NCBI GenBank assembly: GCA_028822675.1
Contig: JAPKDE010000164.1
Span: 1 to 5,904 of the forward strand
Reading direction: 5' to 3'
Length of the DNA stretch: 5,904 nt
Origin: Dehalococcoidia bacterium
GTDB lineage: Bacteria; Chloroflexota; Dehalococcoidia; UBA3495
Both the position numbers and the translations under genes were made by a program. Numbering within the stretch: the first letter of the stretch is position 1; every line of letters begins with the position of its first letter. This document shows, in pieces, positions 1-5,520 of the stretch. Below the pieces are notes generated by a model. That model was not told where the DNA came from and made no database searches. It saw nothing but the letters and a program-made list of their open reading frames with translations.

Positions 1-878
1 ATTACACAGAGTATGCGATTGAGGAGTTCCTAGTTAGGGACGAACCTTACTACCGGCCTATTGGCGATGAGATTGAGTTATTTACCGCCGCCTACCGCCA
101 GCACATCCCGGTCTTGTTGAAGGGACCGACAGGGTGCGGCAAGACTAGGTTTGTGGAATACATGGCCTGGCAATTAGGACGCCCTTTAGCCGTCGTCAAA
201 GAAGATGGCGACGAATCCACCGAACTGAAAGAGGGTGAGATTCGTGTACCGCTGGTCACAATCGCCTGCCACGAAGACTTGACCGCCAGCGACTTGGTTG
301 GTCGTTATCTGCTGGATGCCAACGGCACCCGTTGGATCGACGGTCCCATGACCCGTGCAGTCAAAGCCGGCGCCATCCTCTACCTTGATGAGGTTGTGGA
401 GGCACGGAAAGACACCACAGTGTTGATTCACCCGCTAACCGACCACCGCCGTATCCTCCCGATTGAGAAGACTGGTTCAATCATTGAGGCCGACGATCGG
501 TTCTTGCTTTGTGTTTCCTACAACCCTGGTTACCAGAGCGCCCTGAAGGATTTGAAGCACAGTACCCGCCAACGGTTCATCTCGATTGAGTTCTACTACC
601 CGCCGGCCGACATCGAGACTGAGATCATCCAGCGTGAGAGCGGATGCTCCAAGGAACATGCAGATGCTCTAGCCAAGCTTGGCGAAAAGATTCGTAACCT
701 GGAAGAGCACGGTCTACAGGAAGGTGCCAGCACCCGCCTGTTGATTTACGCCGGGCGTTTGATGTCTGAGGGGATTCCCCCCCGCCGCGCTGCCCAGGTT
801 GCCATTGTCTGGACGCTGACCGACGATCCAGAACTGCAACGCAGTCTCGAGGAAGTCGCGTCCTCCATTTTCGAGTAG
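1..878 (+). CDS. CbbQ/NorQ-family MoxR AAA+ ATPase (5' partial)
   Basis: This is a MoxR-type AAA+ ATPase of the CbbQ/NirQ/NorQ group, which hydrolyses ATP to remodel a client enzyme together with a VWA-domain partner in the cytoplasm. The frame is open from the first complete codon at base 3, and no ATG, GTG or TTG occurs in frame before base 114. The stretch before 114 already reads like the family N-terminus (EEPYYRP-like, then GDEIELF), so the true start is off the left edge. Counting from base 3, Walker A is GPTGCGKT (41-48), the CbbQ pore-loop signature is ACHEDLTASDLVGRYLL (88-104), Walker B is ILYLDE (125-130), sensor 1 is N174 in SYNPGYQ, and the arginine finger is in STRQRF (R189 or R191). 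A CbbQ_C-like domain fills the C-terminus. About 20 acidic residues (63-83) are inserted between GRPL and the pore-loop strand. Sequence alone does not separate a RuBisCO from a nitric oxide reductase client, so no symbol is given. Confidence 0.93.
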   Translation, partial: YTEYAIEEFLVRDEPYYRPIGDEIELFTAAYRQHIPVLLKGPTGCGKTRFVEYMAWQLGRPLAVVKEDGDESTELKEGEIRVPLVTIACHEDLTASDLVGRYLLDANGTRWIDGPMTRAVKAGAILYLDEVVEARKDTTVLIHPLTDHRRILPIEKTGSIIEADDRFLLCVSYNPGYQSALKDLKHSTRQRFISIEFYYPPADIETEIIQRESGCSKEHADALAKLGEKIRNLEEHGLQEGASTRLLIYAGRLMSEGIPPRRAAQVAIVWTLTDDPELQRSLEEVASSIFE

Positions 879-882
879 AGGA
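877..882 (+). promoter_or_regulatory. Shine-Dalgarno for the Nudix gene
   Basis: The sequence AGAGGA begins inside the TAG stop of the upstream ATPase gene and sits 4 bases before the ATG at 887. It supports that start and suggests translational coupling between the two genes. Confidence 0.7.
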
Positions 883-886
883 CTAA

Positions 887-1483
887 ATGGGTCTAACTCC
901 GCCGGAGCTTATAAAACAGGCGTTGGCGAAGCATGTCGCAGAGCGGGTGGACGGCACCGGTATGATGCCTGCGTCCGTCATGATTCTCCTCTACTTCAAG
1001 GATGGAGAATACTGTATCCTATTGAATAAGCGCTCCGAAGAAGTTGAGCACCACAAGGGTGAGATTTCCTTCCCTGGTGGAGCCAGGGACCTCGAAGACC
1101 GCGATTCATTGGAGACTGCTCTCCGTGAGACCGAAGAAGAGATGGGAATCAAGCGGGAAGACATAACTGTCCTCGGTGAAATGGACGAGATTGTCACTCG
1201 CAGCAATTTTCAGGTTTCAGTGTTTACCGGCACGATAGAATACCCCTATAAGTTCACCCCCAGCGCCATTGAGATCGCCGAGGTCTTGGAATTTCCGGTT
1301 TCTGCACTGCTTGATCCGGCCAACCGCCGGGTTGAAACGCGTTGGGACAATGGGAAGACTGTGACCTCGTACTCCTACGTCCATGAAGAACATGTCGTCT
1401 TCGGGGCGACAGCCAGAATCCTCCAGAGTTGCATCGAAATCCTCGATGACAAACTGGAAAGCGAGGGACACCAAGTTGACTAG
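887..1483 (+). CDS. Nudix hydrolase, CoA pyrophosphatase family (NudL/UPF0035-like)
   Basis: This 198-residue protein is predicted to cleave the pyrophosphate bond of coenzyme A or its derivatives, giving 3',5'-ADP and a 4'-phosphopantetheine product, with a divalent metal. The UPF0035 signature is clear at residues 45-65: LLNKRS, then V-x2-H-x-G-E-ISFPGG, which distinguishes CoA pyrophosphatases from general Nudix enzymes. It runs into the Nudix box, whose metal-binding core RETEEEMGI is at 80-88 (R80, E81, E84, E85). The glutamate expected eight residues before the RE pair is arginine (R72), with E70 nearby, a mild departure in the loop-helix region. The length matches the family (about 190-220). 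The ATG at 887 has a good Shine-Dalgarno sequence and lies 8 bases after the ATPase stop. The 3' end overlaps the next gene by 8 bases, so this gene is embedded in the ATPase/VWA operon. The substrate is inferred from family motifs only. Confidence 0.9.
   Translation: MGLTPPELIKQALAKHVAERVDGTGMMPASVMILLYFKDGEYCILLNKRSEEVEHHKGEISFPGGARDLEDRDSLETALRETEEEMGIKREDITVLGEMDEIVTRSNFQVSVFTGTIEYPYKFTPSAIEIAEVLEFPVSALLDPANRRVETRWDNGKTVTSYSYVHEEHVVFGATARILQSCIEILDDKLESEGHQVD
1461..1467 (+). promoter_or_regulatory. Shine-Dalgarno deciding the TTG start of the VWA gene
   Basis: GCGAGGG lies 8 bases before an in-frame TTG at 1476. The alternative upstream ATG at 1383 has no purine-rich stretch before it and would overlap the Nudix gene by about 100 bases. 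The site favours TTG 1476, which overlaps the Nudix stop by 8 bases, typical of coupled operon genes. Confidence 0.65.
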
Positions 1484-4400
1484 TGGTCCTATTTCCGAGA
1501 TTGAGGCCGAACTGGCTAAGCTGCCACCCGCAGTGCTTGAAGCCTATCGCCAGGCCAACGACGCAGTAAAAGAGTCCTTTGGTGAAGAGGAAATTGGTCT
1601 TTGGGCCAAAGAAGGACTGACCATCGGCACCCAGACGGTTCGCTCCTGGGAGTCGGCCATTGAGTATTACCAGGTCAGTCCTGAGGTCAGTAAATTTCTG
1701 TCCTTCCCATCGTTCATGCAATGGGCAAGGTGCGGCACGTATCTGGCTCAGGATTCACCCACGCTGGCGGTTTCTTTCTTCAAATCCAGCGTTTCAATAG
1801 TCCCCAATCTGCGCCCCCAGTACATCCCGCGTTGGGCTGGTCTGGGACGCAGTCTTTACAAGGGTACTTGGAAGTCCAGCACCCTGGCCGCCAAGTTCTT
1901 TGAGGTCAGCCCTGATCTGGTTCGTAACCTGCCGTTCTGGGACGTGGAAGTCTTTGCTTCTCTGATTGAAGCTTTGTCTTACAAGTCCTATGACGTTGCT
2001 GGCGAGTGTCTGGTCTTGGGTCGCGACGTTCTACCCGCCATGGGCCGCGAACGTGAGCCGTTCTTGGCCATGTCCCGTGCGCTCATTGACACCAGCTGGC
2101 GGGAAGTTAAAACCTGCCTGGAACTGGTTCCAAGAGCGCTACAACTGGTGGACGAGAGCCAGACCGGCCGATTCCTGAAACTGGGCGAGCGACTGGCCAA
2201 GGTTGGACTACGGGATACCTCACGGTTCCTGTCGGACGGCACTCAGGCCCTCAGCAAGGTCCCTCAGGGCTCCCAGGGCTACATTCTGGATCTGTGCGAC
2301 GCCTTGGTAGTGCTTACACCGGATGCAGTTCCTCCCTTCCTTAGAAGCCTGGACGATGTCCTAAACCGCATCACAGTCAGCCAGTTGGACACCTGGTTCC
2401 AACACGGGGCAAAACTGCTTCAAGACAACCCTGAGAGCGGTATCGCCTTCTTCAAGATAGAGTCCAATACCTCAGAGTCGATGCTGGAGACCTTGTCATC
2501 GAGCTTGGAGTTGGAACGGGTAAAGGGAATTTTACGCCTGTATTGCCGCGCCCTTGCCGGTACTGGTCTGGAGATATTTGACACCGGGGAACTGGTAGGA
2601 CGGAACATTGGCTGGGTGGACGAAGATATGGCGTCCACTGACGGCACCAAGGTGTTCCTGCCGCCGGTGGTAGACCACTACCCCAACAAGCAAGACAACT
2701 TCTCCTGGTTCAAGGTGGTATCAACTCACCAAGTGGCTCACCTGGAGTTTGGCAGCTTCGATTACGAATTTGAAAAGCCGGCTACCCAGTTTGAAGATCT
2801 CCGCCATGAGTTGGAAGAAAAGATGCTTGAGCGCAAGAAAGCGGAGCGGGCAGCAGCCCAAGCCGCTTATGAAATGGGCGCTCAGCAGCTCGCGTCCGCA
2901 AATGAGGTCGACGCCGATATGTCTGCCGGGTTTGAAGACCCCAATGACATGAGTAGTGTGCGCACCTTCACCGACATTGGTCGGTACCTAGAGATCTTTG
3001 AGAACGCCCGACTGGGCTTTGACATATTCACGGTCTTGGAAGACTGCCGTCTGGACTACCGAATTAAGGTGGAATACCCCGGCATTAAATCGGCGTCCTC
3101 CAGGGTTCAAAACGAGACCTTGGGAAAACGCCCTCGTATAGAAGACATGCCGCTACAGCAGGGTCTGGTTGAGCTCTTGATTCACATGAGCTTGGACCAG
3201 TTCCAAGACCTGCCCGTGGCTAAAGATTACAAAGAAGCAGCTGAGATGCTTTCCAGCATCCTGCATCAACTCCGCAACTCTGAAGCCAATGTGGAAGACA
3301 CCGCAGAAGCTACTCTAAGGGCCTACGAGGTCATCTCCCGTGTTCCCAATGAACAGGAAGAAGAGGAAGAGTTTGAAGAGCAAGACCTGGAAGAACCGGG
3401 CGACTTCTCAGAAGAGGAATACCAGTCGCTGGTTGACCAGTTGCAGGCCGGGATGGAAGGCTCATCCGACGGTGGCGACGGAGAATCGTACGAGTCTCCA
3501 GACCCCGTGGATTACCGAGGCGACTTCAAGCCTGAGATGGTCCAGTTGATGACCAAGTTGCAGGCTGATGATGGTGAAGAGGGTGAGGCCCAACCTATGA
3601 CCCAGGAGATGCTGGAGCAACTGCTTCAGGAGAGCCCGGAGATGGAGTTGGATGCCGAGCAGGGCGATGTGGACAGTGACATGGCCCAGTTTGCCCAGAA
3701 CATCATGAAGGAAGCCGGCACTCCGCCGCCCAACTCCCAACCGGGAGAGGGTTACGGACCGCTGCTGAATGACGACGAGGCTGGCGGAGAACTCGAAGCC
3801 AGGGAACCTGAGACCTACGTCTACGACGAATGGGACTTCAGGGCCAATGACTACAAACCCCGCTGGTGCATCGTAAAAGAAAAAACAGTGGAAGAGGGCG
3901 ACGCCGCCTTCTACCAGGAGTCGCTGAAAACCTATTCAGCACTGGCGAACCACATTCGCCGTCAGTTTGAGCTGATCATGCCGGAGACCATGCGTAAGAC
4001 CTACCGGTTGGTCGATGGCGAAGACATCGACTTGAATGCGGCTATCGAAGCGTGGGCTGACCTACGGATGGGAGTCCCACCCGACGAGAAGATTTACTGG
4101 CACCGCAACCGGAACGAACGGGAAGTTGCCGTGGTCTTCCTCTTGGACATGAGCGCTTCCACCGCTGAGGCCATCGACGAGGGCCGCCAAACGGTGGATG
4201 ACCGTGACGCACCGGACGACCCGGTGGAGTACATGGTCTGGCTGCGCCGCCGCCGCGAAGGCCTGGTGCGCCGCAACTACAAGCGGATTATCGACCTGGA
4301 GAAAGAAGGCACAACGCTGCTGATTAACGCTCTAGAGTCCATCGGTGACACCTATGGTATCTACGGCTTCTCTGGCTACGGCCGGGAGAACGTGGAGTTC

Positions 4401-4820
4401 TATGTCATCAAGGACATCGAAGAAGCGTTCAGCGATAAGGTGAAGCGCCGGATCGACAAGATCACGCCGTTGCATGCCACCCGTATGGGAGCTGCTATAC
4501 GGCACGCGGCAACCAAGCTGGACAAGCAGCAAGCCAAGACTAAGATCATGTTCCTGATCAGCGACGGCCGACCCCAAGACCGGGGTTACAGCCGTGAGGG
4601 CGTAGAGAAGGAATACGCGGTCCATGACACACATATGGCGCTGGTGGAAGCCAAGCGCAAGGATATCATCCCGTTCTGTCTCACAGTGGACAAGGCGGGG
4701 CATGATTACCTCAAGAGTATGTGCGGGGATATGGGCTACGAGGTCCTAGCTGACATCTGGTCGCTGCCGGAGCGCCTACCGATGCTATATCGGCAGCTCA
4801 CTGCCAACAACCGGGCGTAG
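1476..4820 (+). CDS. Long CbbO/NorD-type VWA-domain protein, partner of the AAA+ ATPase
   Basis: This predicted 1114-residue protein is the VWA partner of the upstream ATPase. In characterised CbbQO and NorQD systems the VWA subunit binds the AAA+ ring and recruits the client through its metal-ion-dependent adhesion site (MIDAS). Residues 1 to about 385 are helical, with repeat-like units, possibly HEAT or TPR-like. H418-QVA-H422 resembles a zincin HExxH with Glu replaced by Gln. A charged, probably coiled helix follows (about 440-480), then LEDCRLD (E522). A strongly acidic low-complexity stretch begins at 626. The CbbO/NorD signature YDEWDF (783-788) with PRWCIVKE precedes the VWA domain. 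Its MIDAS is complete: DMSAS (D891, S893, S895), T1002 in HATRMG, and D1030 in ISDGRPQD. An Arg-rich segment of roughly 30-40 residues follows the first MIDAS motif. Family members I recall are about 640-790 residues, so this one is enlarged. No signal peptide or membrane segment is evident, so it is likely cytoplasmic. An ATG at 1383 is the less likely start. Confidence 0.9.
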   Translation: MTSGPISEIEAELAKLPPAVLEAYRQANDAVKESFGEEEIGLWAKEGLTIGTQTVRSWESAIEYYQVSPEVSKFLSFPSFMQWARCGTYLAQDSPTLAVSFFKSSVSIVPNLRPQYIPRWAGLGRSLYKGTWKSSTLAAKFFEVSPDLVRNLPFWDVEVFASLIEALSYKSYDVAGECLVLGRDVLPAMGREREPFLAMSRALIDTSWREVKTCLELVPRALQLVDESQTGRFLKLGERLAKVGLRDTSRFLSDGTQALSKVPQGSQGYILDLCDALVVLTPDAVPPFLRSLDDVLNRITVSQLDTWFQHGAKLLQDNPESGIAFFKIESNTSESMLETLSSSLELERVKGILRLYCRALAGTGLEIFDTGELVGRNIGWVDEDMASTDGTKVFLPPVVDHYPNKQDNFSWFKVVSTHQVAHLEFGSFDYEFEKPATQFEDLRHELEEKMLERKKAERAAAQAAYEMGAQQLASANEVDADMSAGFEDPNDMSSVRTFTDIGRYLEIFENARLGFDIFTVLEDCRLDYRIKVEYPGIKSASSRVQNETLGKRPRIEDMPLQQGLVELLIHMSLDQFQDLPVAKDYKEAAEMLSSILHQLRNSEANVEDTAEATLRAYEVISRVPNEQEEEEEFEEQDLEEPGDFSEEEYQSLVDQLQAGMEGSSDGGDGESYESPDPVDYRGDFKPEMVQLMTKLQADDGEEGEAQPMTQEMLEQLLQESPEMELDAEQGDVDSDMAQFAQNIMKEAGTPPPNSQPGEGYGPLLNDDEAGGELEAREPETYVYDEWDFRANDYKPRWCIVKEKTVEEGDAAFYQESLKTYSALANHIRRQFELIMPETMRKTYRLVDGEDIDLNAAIEAWADLRMGVPPDEKIYWHRNRNEREVAVVFLLDMSASTAEAIDEGRQTVDDRDAPDDPVEYMVWLRRRREGLVRRNYKRIIDLEKEGTTLLINALESIGDTYGIYGFSGYGRENVEFYVIKDIEEAFSDKVKRRIDKITPLHATRMGAAIRHAATKLDKQQAKTKIMFLISDGRPQDRGYSREGVEKEYAVHDTHMALVEAKRKDIIPFCLTVDKAGHDYLKSMCGDMGYEVLADIWSLPERLPMLYRQLTANNRA

Positions 4821-4843
4821 GGACTCAACCAACCTAAGAGTTG

Positions 4844-4883
4844 AAAGAAGAGGGCCGCTGTTTACAGCGGCCCTCTTCTTTTT
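4844..4883 (+). terminator. Rho-independent terminator of the operon
   Basis: A perfect 17-bp inverted repeat (arms 4844-4860 and 4865-4881, core AGGGCCGCTG/CAGCGGCCCT) closes a TTTA loop and runs into five Ts at 4879-4883. It begins 24 bases after the VWA stop codon, so it ends the three-gene operon. Confidence 0.93.
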
Positions 4884-4958
4884 GGCTACGCGCTTTGCTT
4901 GATTTTGTTGCCCACCTAAAGGACTGAGCTCATTCTGCATACCGGCGAATCCACAATT

Positions 4959-4978
4959 GGCCTTCGTAGGAATTACGG
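4959..4978 (-). repeat. Degenerate copy of the ATTCCWGC hairpin repeat
   Basis: Read on the minus strand this is CCGTAATTCCTACGAAGGCC. It matches the start of the copy at 5283-5310 at 17 of 20 positions. The stem partner is decayed, so it looks like an old copy. Confidence 0.5.
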
Positions 4979-5033
4979 GTGGCGCTCCCACTGTGCCGCC
5001 TGTTGGTGTGAGCTGCCCCGATACCGCTCGTTA

Positions 5034-5063
5034 GTCATTCCAGCCTGCGCTGGAATCTGGATT
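5034..5063 (+). repeat. ATTCCWGC hairpin repeat, copy 1
   Basis: GTC is followed by ATTCCAGC (5037-5044), a CTGC loop and GCTGGAAT (5049-5056), a perfect 8-bp stem. It has the form of the widespread GTCATTCC-type short dispersed repeats of bacterial genomes, comparable in shape to Neisseria dRS3 though not the same sequence. It is inverted relative to copy 2. Confidence 0.8.
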
Positions 5064-5096
5064 GTTTGCGATGGTCATGCCACCTTAAGTCGAGGT

Positions 5097-5126
5097 ATTC
5101 TGGATTCCAGCCTTCGCTGGAATGAC
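5097..5126 (-). repeat. ATTCCWGC hairpin repeat, copy 2 (inverted)
   Basis: ATTCCAGC (5104-5111), a CTTC loop and GCTGGAAT (5116-5123) form a perfect 8-bp stem followed by GAC. Its reverse complement matches copy 1 at 23 of 30 positions, with the loop accounting for four of the differences. Copies 1 and 2 therefore form an inverted pair around 33 bases of unrelated sequence. Confidence 0.8.
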
Positions 5127-5176
5127 GTGGGGCGGCGGGGTGGAATTTAATGAAACCGAGCATTTAAATCAACTCG

Positions 5177-5256
5177 CTCATGGTGAGCCCGTCGAACCAT
5201 GTTGCTTGCCTCGGCAATGTTTCAACATGCAATCCTTCGACAGGCTCAGGACGAAC
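5177..5256. repeat. 80-base imperfect palindromic element with CCTTCGACAGGCTCAGG motif
   Basis: The left arm has GAGCCCGTCGAA (5185-5196) and CATGTTG (5198-5204). The right arm has CAACATG (5223-5229) and TTCGACAGGCTC (5236-5247). The outer arms match at 11 of 12 positions, the inner arms are perfect, and TTGCC/GGCAA lies at the tip. The motif is, from memory, common between genes in many environmental bacteria. There is no coding capacity, so it behaves like a MITE or REP-type element. Confidence 0.7.
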
Positions 5257-5282
5257 AGGGGTGGGGTAATACCTGCGTCCAA

Positions 5283-5310
5283 CCGTCATTCCTGCGAAGG
5301 CAGTAATCCA
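5283..5310 (+). repeat. ATTCCWGC hairpin repeat, copy 3
   Basis: CCGTC is followed by ATTCCTGC (5288-5295), a GAAG loop and GCAGTAAT (5300-5307). The stem has one mismatch in 8, then TCCA. It belongs to the same family as copies 1 and 2, with T for A at the variable stem position. Confidence 0.7.
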
Positions 5311-5374
5311 CTCGGCAAACTAGGATGAAGGGGACTATTCGGGGTTGTTCAGGAGCATCGGTAGGCGCGTGTTT

Positions 5375-5398
5375 CTAACCCGCCACGCTCCGGGTTAG
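5375..5398. terminator. Possible terminator-like hairpin for the minus-strand gene
   Basis: CTAACCCG (5375-5382) and CGGGTTAG (5391-5398) form a perfect 8-bp stem around an 8-base loop. On the minus strand the stem begins with a TAA that ends the frame continuing from the cinA-like gene. Neither strand has a T-tract after the stem, so intrinsic termination is uncertain. It may be only a 3'-end stabilising hairpin or another repeat. Confidence 0.4.
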
Positions 5399-5520
5399 CC
5401 AATTCTGTCCTGGAAATCGCGTTGAATTTCACGCGATTGGCGTTCTTGCTGGGCACGAATGAGGGCGTTTAGAGCAGAGTTGATCCGCAGGGAGAGCCAG
5501 AGCGGTTCCTGCGGGTGGGT
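5395..5520 (-). other. In-frame open extension after the cinA-like stop codon
   Basis: On the minus strand the TAG ending the cinA-like gene (5521-5523) is followed, in the same frame, by 41 sense codons and then TAA at 5395-5397. The peptide would include EPLWLSLRINSALNAL and a Gln/Arg/Glu-rich helix ending in FQDRIG. The stretch has no ATG, GTG or TTG, so it is unlikely to be an independent gene. It could be a former C-terminal tail cut off by a nonsense change, a readthrough tail, or chance. An open run of this length is not rare by chance. Confidence 0.3.
5415..5438. repeat. 24-base near-perfect palindrome
   Basis: The arms AATCGCGT (5415-5422) and ACGCGATT (5431-5438) are perfectly complementary, and the centre (TGAATTTC) is partly symmetric. 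It could be a protein-binding dyad or a small hairpin. It lies inside the in-frame extension downstream of the cinA-like gene, and no promoter is visible beside it. Confidence 0.45.

Larger units (their letters stand above)
4884..5520. other. Convergent intergenic region, repeat-rich, no convincing gene
   Basis: About 640 bases lie between the operon terminator and the stop of the minus-strand cinA-like gene. I see dispersed short repeats at 4959-4978, 5034-5063, 5097-5126, 5177-5256 and 5283-5310, and inverted repeats at 5375-5398 and 5415-5438. The open frames here (for example plus-strand 5122-5328) run through repeat sequence and encode nothing recognisable. The stretches 4884-4958, 5064-5096 and 5311-5374 show nothing I can name. 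Because the flanking genes converge, no promoter is expected here. Confidence 0.8.

Noticed and set aside
114..878. TTG at 114 as the start of the ATPase
   Set aside because: It would begin inside the strand just before Walker A and drop the family N-terminus, which is readable in frame back to the window edge.
887..1483. Nudix gene as MutT or ADP-ribose pyrophosphatase
   Set aside because: The extended LLNKRS...H-x-G-E-ISFPGG signature before the Nudix box points to the CoA pyrophosphatase family instead.
1254..1721. Minus-strand open frame of 155 codons
   Set aside because: It is antisense to the Nudix and VWA genes, has no recognisable motifs, and is rich in Cys, Arg and Gly as expected for a shadow frame.
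4332..4703. Minus-strand open frame of 123 codons inside the VWA domain
   Set aside because: It lies opposite the conserved MIDAS-containing region, whose coding frame is certain. No domain is visible.
4785..4991. Minus-strand open frame of 68 codons over the operon end
   Set aside because: It crosses the terminator hairpin and the VWA stop region, with no family resemblance.
5034..5310. CRISPR array
   Set aside because: The repeats are few, unevenly spaced, in both orientations and divergent, with no cas genes.
5122..5328. Plus-strand open frame of 68 codons in the intergenic region
   Set aside because: It starts at the edge of one repeat and runs through the palindromic element and another hairpin repeat. 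The peptide is the translation of repeats, with no ribosome-binding site.
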